Shown in pieces: positions 24,280 to 35,170 of a DNA stretch of 64,000 nt (its first letter is position 1; every line of letters begins with the position of its first letter). This DNA is from Piezodorus guildinii (taxonomy: Eukaryota > Arthropoda > Insecta > Hemiptera > Pentatomidae): the NCBI GenBank assembly GCA_023052935.1, contig CM041298.1, positions 58,956,217 through 59,020,216 of the forward strand, in the 5' to 3' direction. The translations under genes and the position numbers were made by a program. Under the pieces are notes generated by a model, which searched no databases, was not told the DNA's origin, and saw only the letters and a list, made by a program, of their open reading frames with translations.

Positions 24280-24998
24280 ACGAAGCGAATTATTACACAA
24301 TTGTTTATTTTTTCCAACAAATATGTTTTGGTATTACAATTTATATGGTTGTGATAGCTACTATATTTAATATTACATATTTTTATGACATACTTTCCAG
24401 TAGGTTTGTTCTCCTGGGAAGTTAGACCATCACCCCCAACTAGGAGAGGCCTGCAGGAGACAAAATATGTTTTATGTATATATTTGTATTATAACTAATC
24501 TAGAAATTTACCGTTATTTCTGTTTATTCTTGCAATTAATGGCTTTATTTATTTATTTTTATAACTATTATTTATTTATTTTTATAACTATTATTTATTT
24601 CTATACTTATGTGTAAGCAATTTGTTTTTATCTCGAAAAAAATTACTTTTTTTTGTACCTTCAATAATAACCAAGCTTTTGCTATCACTACCATATAACA
24701 TATTAATTTATGTATACTTGTTACTAATACTAAACAAAGGATTGCGACGTACTGATTCTAAAACTCTACATCTTTGTTTGTTTGTTTTTTTTTATGTTTA
24801 ATGCGCAAAACATCTAGGTCATTAGCGCCCGATCCAGAAAATAATTCTATGGTCATTTAATATAAGAAAAAAAATAAAATAAAAATAAGATATTATATAA
24901 TAAATAAAAGAACGAATGTGGAAAGAAAGATAAGGTCATATCAATAGTAAATAAGTATTAAATAAAAAGTAATGTTTCAATCCAAAATTTTATTTTAT

Positions 24999-25058
<60 letters not shown>

Positions 25059-25480
25059 TAATCTATATTTATACATACCTGTTACTAAACAAATGATTGC
25101 GATGTACTGATTCTAAAACTCTACATCTTTTAAAGATGTTATATGTAGGTAATTTTTTTTTTCTTTTCTATCTATAATTATTTCCGGTGTACTTATTGTA
25201 AGACTCTATATATCTTTTTCTTTATCTTCATAAATAACAGAGTTATTGAATGAAAATCTGTTTAATCCGTCGTTACCTTAAAATCTGCTAATATCAATGT
25301 TAAAGATGATACTAAAATTGCTGGATGCCCAACGGTGAACAGATACGTCACTTGGGTTTTACTTATCTTAAAACGTAAGACCTCAAATTTTGAGGGAGTC
25401 TAGTTTATTTTATATTATTTTTCTAGGTCGATTAGGAAGGTTTTTAGTAAAAAATAAACCAAAAAGAAAAAAAAAATTAA
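24280..25480 (+). repeat. Family B repeat, long copy
   Basis: It starts GCGAATTATTACACAATTGT and holds AATAATAACCAAG, two CTGATTCTAAAACTCTACAT segments (about 24750 and 25110, suggesting internal duplication) and CCTCAAATTTTGAGGGAGTC near 25380. A (TA)n tract lies within. No ORF. Confidence 0.45.
25002..25057. repeat. (AT)n followed by T-run
   Basis: About 40 bases of AT repeats followed by about 17 T. Confidence 0.85.
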
Positions 25481-25894
25481 GTGCCGGGAGCATTGTAAAT
25501 GGCTGAAACTCAATGAAACATACTAAATTTTGACTGGAATTTACACATGCGTGTAAACTCAAAAAAAAATAATAATCATAATAATAAAATATTTTTGTTA
25601 AATTATATAATAAGCATATTATTTTAGCTCATTCAAACCAATATGTGCAGCTGGACATGATTAAATTTAGTAGCAGATATATAACTATGTATAGTTAATT
25701 TTATAAATAATTAATCCAATGAAAATCAGATAAAGCCAAAATAAGATTACAAACTACTTGCCAGCCAGTTATTTTTAAACGGTATTAACAAATAACATCA
25801 GAATTTTAACCGCCGTTTAATTCCATTCCGAAAAAAATCTAATAGATCTAAACAAAAAAGATCGCAAACAGTCTAATGGTTGCAATTATGCTAT

Positions 25895-26059
25895 TTATAC
25901 AATTTGTAAAATCAGAACTCGTTTCATAACATCAGTTATATAATTAATTGAACAATAATTACTTAATAAATACTCGATTTCTTCATTTGAGCTTTCGATA
26001 GTTTTCGCATTAAACCTTCCAACAAAAAAAGATGAAATAAACAATATTAACAAAAACAT
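25895..26059 (-). CDS. Candidate small secreted peptide ORF
   Basis: From the ATG at 26059 the minus strand encodes 54 residues. MFLLILFISSFFVGRFNA is a good signal peptide, followed by KTIESSNEEIEYLLSNYC and SINYITDVMKRVLILQIV. Just upstream on the minus strand, TTTCGAATTTTCCAG reads as a splice acceptor, which would place the ATG near the start of an exon. The frame stays open upstream to a GTG at 26101. One Cys is present. The spacing after YC is loosely like an insulin-type B chain, but the second Cys is missing, so I make no family call. It sits antisense inside the large intron of the split gene. It could be a chance ORF in AT-rich DNA. Confidence 0.3.
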   Translation of the reverse strand: MFLLILFISSFFVGRFNAKTIESSNEEIEYLLSNYCSINYITDVMKRVLILQIV

Positions 26060-26971
26060 TGTTTTCTTAATCGAATAACCCAATAGGCTTATTATTTCCA
26101 CCTGGAAAATTCGAAATAAACTGTAGTTGTTTTTTTAATTTTCATCGGTTTCTTAATTCAATCTGTAATGAATAATAAAATATATCCTTGCAGAATCTTT
26201 ATTAGTGTAATCTACAATATATTAATTAATTTTAGTTTCGCTAGACTACGATCAATACTAAATAATTGGTTACTGGTATGCATGGTTAGTAATTGGTTGA
26301 TTAATACAAAACTAAATGATGGAAGGGAAAAGTGATATTTCGGAATTAATCTTAAGTTGTCTGTTCAGGCGTTTCCCTTAAAATTACGAACTCTGTTGAC
26401 AACAGGAAAGTTGTGAAGTGTCAGACATGGACAATAATAATTATTAATATGTGAAACTCTGATTATGAGGAATCATGGACTGCACAGACTCCAGACTGTA
26501 ACTTATTATTAAGTCTGTAGTATTATGATTCCATAACAACAACATTTTTCGGCTATCTAAAAATCTATATTGGGCTGTTACTATAAAAATAATATGAAGA
26601 AAGTTATATCAAGCTCTGAAGAAAACAAAAAAAGTGACCTGTAACCGAAGCAATATAAATAAATACAACATATAAATAAATAAAAAACCTGGTGCGCGCA
26701 CACGATTTTCACTTACCTCCGTTGTTAAAATTGATTTAAGAATTTTTAAATAAATTTAGAGATAAAAATAAATTGTTAAAGGATTAATTTAATTAAATTT
26801 CAATAGAAACATGTGTTTTATTAAATAATCTTTTTTATTTGAATCTACAACATTCAGTTTGTTTTATAGGCTTTTCGTCACTCTCCATTAACATTTACAA
26901 TTCCGGCCGGGTATTAGATAATATTTATTCTAAAATCTTTGGCTATCCAACGGTATATTATACATCTATTC

Positions 26972-27527
26972 TTCTTCTTCTCTTCTTTATCTTCCTCTTC
27001 GAGCCATTATTGGCGTAGAGGGGCCTCGATCCAGCGCTGCCAGTTATCCCGGTCTCCGCTGAGTCGTTTCATTTCTACAAGGGTCTTGCCCCTGTTACTC
27101 CCAATCCTCTGGACCATATCCTGATAGGAAATTCTAGGTCGGCCACGTGGTCTTCTTCCTGTAGGTCTTGCTTCCAGTGTCCTTCTGGGTTCCCTTATTT
27201 CGTCCATGCGGCAGACATGACCAAACCATTTTAATTGCCTGTTTTCCATTATCGTCTTCAATGGTGGTACCTCGAGTTGCTCTCTGATTCTATTGTTCCG
27301 GACACAATCTCGCCTTGTCTTTCCCGCTGCTCTACGTAAAAATTTCATTTCAGCAGCAGTGATTCGGCTGATATGTTTGTCGAGCATCACCCAACTCTCG
27401 CCTCCATATGTAAGCACTGGTAGGTAAATGGCTTTATAGATGTGCATCTTAACATCTCGCCCTACTTCACGGTGTCCTATTATACTATTGTTAATCTGGT
27501 AGTACACCTGGTTCGCTTTATTGATCC
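26972..27527 (-). mobile_element. RTE-like LINE, 5'-truncated, clean insertion
   Basis: Target duplication tatacatctattc lies at 26959-26971 and 27528-27540, with identical copies. The minus strand encodes about 170 intact residues of the region following the RT: KAIYLPVLTYGGESWVM, EMKFLRRAAGKTRRD, RQLKWFGHVCRMDEIREP, then an Arg/Pro-rich stretch, ending WIEAPLRQ and TAA at 27007. The 3' UTR is only about 35 bases and ends in a GAA-rich tail, a habit of RTE-clade elements. The open frame and perfect duplication show a recent insertion. The clade is inferred; CR1-related families have similar C-termini. Confidence 0.75.
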
Positions 27528-27804
27528 TATACATCTATTCGTGTGTTCAAAAACACAAAAATTGCATAAAAAATATTTTACACTTTTCTCCTTTAGTTGC
27601 TTATCGAATTCAATCAACTTTATAAAATATTTATCAATACTAAAAAGATGATGTGCCTTTTTTATTTAAATCGACAAAATTAAGGGTACTTAAGAGGAAG
27701 ACAATTTAAAATATGGGCAATTAAGCCATATCAGACTATTTCAATGAGTATGAAATCATATTAAAGCCCATCAAATTTTACTTCGATATAGCGAGTTTAA
27801 CACG

Positions 27805-28712
27805 TAATGAAATTACCACAAAGATAGTAGATTAAAGGAAAAAGAAACGATATTTAAAACACAACTATGAAGAATCCGTTATTCCAGTATATTATTATTT
27901 TTTATCATAGTTTTTTTCTTTTTTATTATTAATAATCACAGGTAAATAAAGAAAAAACAATATCGTTACTAGGAAATTTAAAAAAAGATAACGCAAAAAA
28001 AAAAAAATATTATTTTAATAGGCAACAGAATAAACATTAATACAACATTGTTGTACCGACGGCTTAAAATTTCAGTGCAAATTGCAATTTAGAAAAACAA
28101 TTATCACAGAGAAAGTAAATAAAAAAAAAAAAAGAAACAAACAATATTTAAAAAACATGTATGAAGAATCTGTTATTCCGGTATATAGTAATCTTTTTAT
28201 CATATTTTTTATTTATACTAAGAACAGGTTAATAAGGAAAAACAAAACAAACACTGTTACTAGGAAATCGAAACTAAAGAATAACGTAAAAAAAACAAAA
28301 TATTATTTTTCTAGGCAACAGAATAAGCTTCAAAGAACATTGTTGTTACAGCGAATCAAAATTTCAGTTCAAATTAGAATTTAGAAACGAAATTATCACA
28401 GTGATATTAGATTAAAAGATGAAGAAGCAAACGATATTTAAAACAAAAAGTATGAAGAATCTGTTTTTCCGGTATATTATTATTTATTTATCATCTTTTT
28501 TTTATTATTACTAATCATAGGTTAACGAGGAAAAAACAAAATTGTTACTCGGAAATTGAAACAAAAGAATAACGCTAAATATATTATTTTTCAAGGCAAC
28601 AGAATAAGCTTCAAAGAACATTGTTGTTACAGCGACTCAAAATTTCAGTTAAAATTAGAATTTAGAAACGAAATTATCACAAAGATTAAACGATATTTAA
28701 AACACAAGTATA
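27805..28712 (+). repeat. Tandem repeat, about 287-bp unit, about 3.1 copies
   Basis: GAAA.(A)AATTATCACA starts at about 27809, 28092, 28384 and 28665, with spacings of 281-292. Each unit carries CGATATTTAAAACA, GAAGAATC.GTT, TTACTAGGAAAT, and CAACAGAATAA. Short ORFs such as 28082-28384 are the unit translated. The unit is unlike family A and sits inside a family A copy. Confidence 0.7.
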
Positions 28713-29194
28713 AACCGAACTATCCCCTGGGGCGACGTACATTACAGGAGAGTCACTTGTTTTTATAAAATAAGTTTATTTTATTTTTTCTCAACATTAT
28801 ATGTTGTTGGAATTATCAAGTATTAGGGTTTATTTATTAAATATTTTATAACTTTCAACATGATCCCTCAAAGGACTCTTATCGGTTAATTTCATTTGAT
28901 TAATCTTCTTTAAGAATTTTATTTAGCTCTGCGTGATTTCTTTTATATTTTTATGCCCATAATATGATATAAGAATATACTATATAATAATAAAAATATA
29001 AGAATCATTTTTAATAATATAAGGGTCTTATTTTTAATTATTTCCATAATTACTCCGTCAAGTCAATTGTGTATGTGAAAACTATTACAATCACGAATTT
29101 AGCGCGTTCGAAGCTTGGAACTGTTGTTATCTCGCATGCAACAGTGTCGCCCCACCCCACGAAGGTAAGCAGCTAACAAGTGAACGTGAACCTG
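28713..29194. other. Unrecognised segment between the tandem array and family A 3' end
   Basis: It begins with a less AT-rich patch (CCCCTGGGGCGACGTACATT) and includes GTGTCGCCCCACCCCACGAA near 29146. No ORF of note. Confidence 0.3.
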
Positions 29195-29579
29195 TTGATC
29201 GAAATCGTTGGAGCCATTTTTGAGAAAATTGTAAAAAGGTGCAAAATGCATGGAAAAATTTGGACTTCCGGTCAGCCGATTTTAGTGTAAAAGCTGCAAC
29301 ATTGTCGGGTTGTCTTAAATATGAAATTTATTTTTCATACGACTTTTAGTTTTTGCGCTAGACTTAGCATACACGGACACACAAACAGACACACACACTC
29401 CTTTTTGCGGGACTTGGTCATTTAGACCAGGAGTCCCTAAAATGTGTATTTCCGTTGAAAACTGGAATTCGAAAAGTTTCACGATCGCAATACTTTCACT
29501 TACATGTGTCAGATTTTTTTATTATTATTTTTTTCTTTCTTTATTAAATTTTCGTACTAAATTTATTTATTTTTTATAG

Positions 29580-29923
29580 CCATGCTAAGACAGCTACATC
29601 TGGCGAACATCAACAGTCACAATCACCATTACAACCCACACCACCATCATCACCATAACCTTATGCACCATATAGGCCAAGCCAATATATTCAATCAACA
29701 AGGTCTCGCGAACAATTATTACCAAGTCGGAAACCAGGAAGCAGCAGTAACTGGATCAGATCTTGATGTTAATTCAGGCCATGTTGAGGAGGAGAACGCA
29801 AAAAAACAACATGACGACGAAAAAGAAAAATATGAAGAAGGAGAACATGAACAGGAAGATTCAGGAAAACTAGAACAAGAAAATGAAGCGGATAAGAAAA
29901 AGAAGAAGAAGAAATTAAAAAAG
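29580..29923 (+). CDS. Exon b: His/Asn-rich then acidic-to-polylysine segment
   Basis: The acceptor is TTTTTTATAG ending at 29579. The exon adds CC to the preceding G (Ala) and then 114 codons. The first part has clustered His and Asn, including six His in a row near residue 22 of the exon. The middle is mixed and polar (QGLANNYYQVGNQEAAV). The last 45 residues are Glu/Lys/Asp-rich and end in a lysine run. His clusters of this sort can bind metal, but that is inference. The donor is AAG|GTTGGT, a weak match to GTRAGT. If it is not used, translation reads four more codons (VGYT) and stops, giving a protein without exons c and d. An ORF on the opposite strand (29769-29969) is a shadow of the charged repeat. 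Confidence 0.8.
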
Positions 29924-30114
29924 GTTGGTTATACATAATTAACATAAACATTTTAAAAAACGAAATCAATTATATGAATTTTCGGTATTAAAGGCTTTGA
30001 TTTGGTACATAAATCAAATCAAAATGATAAAGTATCTAAAATTATATATCTATTTCAGAAAAAAATTGACCAGAAAAACTGATTAACCTGAAAACACATT
30101 ATATCTTGACTTTA

Positions 30115-30345
30115 GTTTCATGGCTAGTCGGACTATCCTAGGACGTCTAAATTTTGCCTGGTTTAATTAGGATAGGGATCTGAAACGAGTACCTGACATA
30201 GCACAGGTTTTACCACCAAGGGACCACTTTTTTACGTCCTCTGCGAAGGATGGAATAATTAATGATTTTCTACCCACATTAAAGCTACCAGATTTGAAAC
30301 CTCGACTTTAGACATAGTAGGCAGTTATGCTAGCAATTAAACCTG
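30115..30345 (-). mobile_element. tRNA-derived SINE, type 1, in intron
   Basis: On the minus strand, near 30340, AATTGCTAGCATAACTGCC resembles an A box and GAGGTTTCAAATCTGG a B box, so a Pol III promoter lies at the 5' end. The body shares TTTAATTAGGATAGGG and GAGTACCTGACAT (plus strand) with copies at 45143, 57065 and 63340. Confidence 0.55.
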
Positions 30346-30536
30346 TTAATATTGTATATATTCGTATGTATAAATGTGACCAAGATTATTATTATTTATT
30401 TATTTTAATCTTTATTTAGGGGTATTTATTCTTCTTCTTAATTTTCGTTTTTTTTTCTTTATTTATGACTTCTTATAGCATTAATACTCTTTGCCCAAGA
30501 TTGTGGCAGATAGTATTATTTCTTAATAAAACAATT

Positions 30537-30561
30537 AAAAAAAAAAAAAAAAAAAAAAAAA
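30537..30561. repeat. Poly(A) tract
   Basis: An A-run of about 25 bases in the third intron. Confidence 0.6.
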
Positions 30562-30964
30562 GCAATTATTATTCTGAATGGAGGATGGTAAAAAGGGTTA
30601 AAGGAAGAACTCGAACTGCCAGAAAAACTAATTTAGTATAAGATGGCTTGAATAAATACTATTCCAGACTCAAATATTATCATATAATTAATCTAATAAC
30701 AAATAATTACCTCAAATTGTAATTGTCATTTCTTAAAATAACGGATACAACCTAACATAGAACAAGTAAACCAAAGTTATAATAATTAATGATTATAATA
30801 AATCAAAGAAATACTGAAAGATAAATTATCACGGACAGCTTACAACTTGTGTGCTCAGCTTGAATTATGTGATAATTTATAGCGGCCGTCTGAATTAGAA
30901 TTACTTTACAAAACTGTCATCTATAGTTATGTTACATCCCCTGCTTAGAAACAATGTTATATAG

Positions 30965-31990
30965 TACATACTAGGGGACCACTCCTGCTTCGTACGGGTG
31001 CAATTTGAATGTACTGTCATTATTGTTCAAGAAAGTACTATTGGGCCGATTTAGAGTTTATCGCTTTGGAATCATCAGTTCATTAGGGACGAATAAGTTT
31101 ACAGGCTTACAACAACTTTCTATTAACGTGTACGATTTATTTTGCTGCGAATTGACGAACACACAACAGTAAGAACTTAAAAAGACATTTTATTCTTCAA
31201 TACATTTACAAATAAAAAGTCATACTTGAGACTTACTAACAGAGAATGACTAACTCTGACTATCTTTCTATCATACTAAGTCACTCTCCTACTCTATATA
31301 TCTTACTCTCCAACTCTCTTTTACTATCTCTTTAATTCTGTGTTGTAAGTCACAGGGGTTTTAAGAATTGAATGGATTGGGGATAGGATTGCAGAGACCA
31401 TTGTAATTTTGTCCTATCATGTGGCCTAGAGATAGATTCTGTATCTAGGAATTGTTAAAAAATACAGGCCTAGTTTGAAAGGCCACAGGAAGCATAACAT
31501 CCACGGTATGTCACTTCGGTGGCAGTTTAAGGGTAAGTTATATGATCCAGATCTGTAAACCTGAAGTGCACCTAACCCTGAGAAAAGGGTAACTTCTAAG
31601 GAGATCTTTCTCATAAGATAATAATTGACAATTGTTAAAGGCACAAAATACGTTACATAAGACAATGGTTTTATGATAAATTTTAAGAATATTAATCGTC
31701 TGTTCATCTCCTTATTAACTTTTCAAAAGTTCTGCGTTTTACAACACTACATTGTAGGTCTATACTACTATTCATATTTTAGAATACTTTTTTGTTGATT
31801 TAATTGCAGAAAATTTAATGTCCTCATCTAAAGAAAAACTTAAATACAATGTATTTTACTCCTATACGGTAGAGAAAACGATATCAAATTCCGTGGGGTG
31901 GTGTAGGAGTTAGCGGAAACCAAGGATCGCGACACCGTTTATATATAGAGAGCAGGTGACCCCATGGGTATCCCACATAGTTTACTGTTG
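30965..31990 (+). repeat. Helitron-like/SINE-like repeat, interrupted
   Basis: The start ACTAGGGGACCACTCCTGCT, then TCGTACGGGTGCAAT, and the end (ATCAAATTCCGTGGGGTGG.. GGATCGCGACACC..TATATA) match the general form of a repeat widespread in insects (a GACC..CTTCG.ACGGGTGC start and an ATCCG..TAGTTTAGAAG end). A related 3' part lies at 32460-32815. A 582-bp segment interrupts it. Confidence 0.45.
31150..31731 (-). mobile_element. Candidate solo LTR
   Basis: It is flanked by the 5-bp direct repeat CTGCG (31145-31149 and 31732-31736). On the minus strand it would start AACTTTTGAAAAGTTAATAA and end GTTCGTCAATT. A TATA-like sequence lies near 31295 and an AATAAA near 31180, in LTR-like order (promoter, then poly(A) signal). 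It lacks the usual TG..CA ends. Comparison with 32460-32815 supports an insertion at this point. Confidence 0.4.
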
Positions 31991-32058
31991 AACATCTGTT
32001 TAAATAAATATAAATTGTCAGTTTATGGAATTATAACAACTTTTCATTTACTTTTAGA

Positions 32059-32310
32059 GAGCGACGTGGTCTAGTGGATAGAGCACTACTCTACTGTTCT
32101 CCAGGTCCTGGGTTCGAATCCCGGCCGTGACAGATTATTTATTGTGTTATTCCGGCCGGGAAGCGACCCTAGGGTATGAATACCCTCCTGGGGCAGACCT
32201 AGGCTCTCTAAAGTGGGTACCCAAACGTGGGGAAAATCACCTCAGCTGTTGGCTTAGTAACAGTACGAATCTCTATATGTACTGAGCCATGGGTTGTAGT
32301 GGTACAGGTT
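32059..32310 (+). mobile_element. tRNA-derived SINE, type 2, with 18-bp target duplication
   Basis: ttttcatttacttttaga flanks it at 32041-32058 and 32311-32328, identical on both sides. The 5' end has a tRNA-like A box (GTGGTCTAGTGGATAGAGCA) and B box (GGTTCGAATCCC). The body includes GGGCAGACCTAGGCTC and ends GTGGTACAGGTT. The perfect duplication marks a recent insertion in the intron of the split gene. Confidence 0.8.
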
Positions 32311-32459
32311 TTTTCATTTACTTTTAGAACTTACTGTCTTACTTTTACGATTCAATGCGTAATATTTTTTCTAAAATTTGGAGGACTCTATGGCAGATTG
32401 TAACATGTACAAAACTGTACAGTAGCAACAAAGAATTCTATAACCTACTTCATTAAAAA

Positions 32460-32815
32460 CATTTCAAATAACATATTTTCATAAGCTTATGGGCTCATAA
32501 CAACTTTCTATAAACTAGTACGACTTTTTGTTGCATATTAAATTTTCTAAAACCTTACGCTTTTCAATTGTATATAATATCTCTATATTACAACTCATAC
32601 TTATTCCAGAAATCATTTTTTGATGTCATGATAATAAATTTTAATTAATTTAATTTTCTCTTTTAAACAAAGCCTGAATTATGATATATTTTACTAATAA
32701 ACCTTTAGGAATGGTTGTCCTGAATGAAAGTAAAAACCGTATCAAAATCCGTCGCGTTGTTTAGAAGGAGTTCGCATATACAAATAATCGCGATATAACT
32801 TTTATATGCATAGAG
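32460..32815 (+). repeat. 3' part of the Helitron-like repeat
   Basis: CTCATAACAACTTTCTATAA and TATCAAAATCCGTCGCGTTG, then TTTAGAAGGAGTTCGC, correspond to the parts either side of the LTR-like insertion at 31150. It ends just before exon c. Confidence 0.45.
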
Positions 32816-32839
32816 ATAATGTTATCTTTGTTATTTTAG

Positions 32840-32995
32840 GGATTCCATGATGTTTACAAGAAAAAGGAAAAGAAATCGAGAAAAAAGTTTTGGAATAATT
32901 ACGACAGGAAAGGAAGCTATTATCGATCAAAAATGAAGGACGGGGAACATCATGAGGAGATATCGGGAAAAGATTCTGATTCTGACTTCAATATG
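32840..32995 (+). CDS. Exon c: Lys-rich GFHDVYKKKEKK segment
   Basis: The acceptor is TTATTTTAG at 32839 and the donor ATG|GTAAGT at 32995 is a good consensus; both sides are phase 0. It encodes 52 residues: the GFHDVYKKKEKK block, then SRKKFWNNYDRKG, then an acidic tail ending DSDSDFNM. It follows directly from the polylysine end of exon b, so the joined protein carries a long basic region of about 30 residues. If the signal peptide is real, this is an extracellular basic segment and not a nuclear localisation signal. The reading frame matches both neighbours without adjustment, which is the main support. Confidence 0.8.
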
Positions 32996-34224
32996 GTAAG
33001 TATAATATAAATATATTATATTATAAAAATATAATACAATAATTATATTAATTCTAAATATACACCTGATATAGCTATATATCTATCAGTCATGTCTCAA
33101 CTGAAGGGTATATCCCTTAAAGTAACCCCTAAGAGTAACCAGATATTGTCCTCCAAATTCAAAATTTTGAACTCACGAAAATTAAAAAAAAATTTAAAAT
33201 ACCTTAAATATGCATTCTTCGTTAATTTATTTGTAAAAAAACTATATTATTGGGTAAATTAAGCGTTATGACCAAAAGTAAACTAATTTATGTTATTAAT
33301 AAATTTTGAGCATACTTAAGGGTTGAAATTAAATTTTGTTTTTGTTGAGCTTCTTGCCTGGTTCAGTTATCTTTCTTAACTAAATTTCGGTATTCCCTAA
33401 TTCTATTTATTTTAAAAATCAAATCTGTAAATCCTTTTTATCCTTATCCATTGCTATAGGCGTCCTTTACTAGCTCACGTGTGAGGGCTGGGGTTAAGCA
33501 ATAGGCAGCAAGCAAATAGTTCGTTACATGCAGATCTATTTACATATATACAAAGTTATTATATGTAGTAAGCTATAAAAAAAACATAATAATATAAAAG
33601 TAAGGAAAATTTTACAATTAATTACAAAAAAAAGATACCACGCACACTGGAGGTCATTTCTAGGTTTCCTCTAACTCTCCACTGTTCATATTTAGCCACT
33701 AATGACAATTAAACAGAGCGCACCGAAAAATGTTGACGTTCATAACATAAAAAAAAATTAATTAAACTATGAAATCCCAATTTCAAGGTCTCAATCCCAT
33801 CTAACGCTATATCCAATTTCTTCTCATGTTCTTCGACTTATCGAAAAGAGGGAAGATGAATATTTCCCTGAACACAAACAACTGTTGTATTATTACAAAA
33901 TAAACACAAAAATTAGCTATTTAAAGATATAGGAACATCTCGTTGAAAGGCAGATCCCGTATTTTAAAATATTTTACTGTCTATAAAAATTAAAACATTT
34001 AAAAGAGACGTTTGAATTTTACATGTCGGAATCCACTCTATTTTTTCAAAGAGTGAAAAATCTAAAATAGATAAACTACATACCAGATACGGAGTCTCAA
34101 GCGGAAGCGTAAATTTCGTTTTCGTATTTAAATTATTAACAAAAAAGTTTATTGGTGTCGTGAAAAAAATACTAATTGTTTTTTGCATATAAATATAATC
34201 TATAGAGTTTTAGAACCATTAAAC

Positions 34225-34295
34225 AGCGATAAACAATTTTAAAAAACGCTGAAAATTGTTACACAAATCTTTGGCTTGACTATAGTCAAGAAATA

Positions 34296-34334
<39 letters not shown>

Positions 34335-34550
34335 CAACACCGTGTCTTGATGTCGAAAATGTCTACCTTTTTTTTCCATCTTAAATAATAACCAAATTTA
34401 CGTGGAATTACATGTCTTCTAAGTTGTGACTTGTACTTATAGATAATGTTTTTTTTTCCTTGCTCATCTCTCTTTACTGATTTTAAAACTCTTTTTCTTT
34501 ATCTTTCAAAATAACTGAGTTATGGGCGTATATATATATATATATATATG
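34225..34550 (+). repeat. Family B repeat
   Basis: AACGCTGAAAATTGTTACAC, AAATAATAACCAAATTTACG and GAGTTATGGGCGTATATAT match family B. It contains AT and T tracts near 34292-34334. Confidence 0.45.
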
Positions 34551-35170
34551 TCACACTTTTTTTTATTTCCTATTTACATTTCAATGCCCAAGAATAGAAA
34601 TCCCTACCAACTAAAAAAAAGAATCATTGAATTCGGTAAAGAAATAGAAGATATATGGCGTTTTGAAATTAACAGTTGCCATTTTTCTTTGATTAATTTA
34701 TCGCTTTTTTTAATTAATTAATTGCCTGTAAACAGCTACATAAACTGTCAGTCCCTGATATACTTGTTCCGAAATAATTAACCATTTTGTAATCATTTTG
34801 AAGCATTTTTTTAAACTTAAATTATATTAAAGAAACAATTTTTTTTTTCTATTTGTCAACAATGTCCATTTTCGTTTTTCAAACTCGATATATAAAATTA
34901 AGTAGTTTGAATTTTTGTTTTTTGTTGTTTTTTTTTTTGCTGGTTTCCTAGACCCAAATTGGAGCGCTCCTTTTTTTCAATGAAGAATGGCCAAAAAACC
35001 TTGCTAGATTGCAACATTGACTAAATCTATCCTTGTATGCGCAGAGATATTTTTTCTGCTCATCTAGCTGTTTATTTTTTGGCCAAAATTGTTATAAAAT
35101 CTCTTTATTTTAATTAGATTAGATCAAATTTTAATTAATCATCGATTTCAGTCGGGTATTTCTTTTCCAG

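Larger units (their letters stand above)
26685..29505 (+). repeat. Family A copy, interrupted twice
   Basis: The 5' end ACCTGGTGCGCGCACACGAT is at 26687 and the 3' end (GTTGAAAACTGGAATTCG to ACGATCGCAATACTTTCAC) is near 29505. It is split at 26971 by an RTE-like LINE. It is split again at about 27800 by a 1.39-kb block (tandem repeats plus unrecognised sequence) and resumes near 29195 with GATCGAAATCGTTGGAGCC. The order of events can be read directly: family A first, the insertions later. Confidence 0.65.

Noticed and set aside
29769..29969. Minus-strand ORF opposite exon b
   Set aside because: It is the antisense shadow of the Glu/Lys codons of a well-supported exon.
32059..32135. tRNA gene
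   Set aside because: A and B boxes are good, but the outer stem does not pair as an acceptor stem, and the unit continues into a SINE body ending at an 18-bp target duplication.
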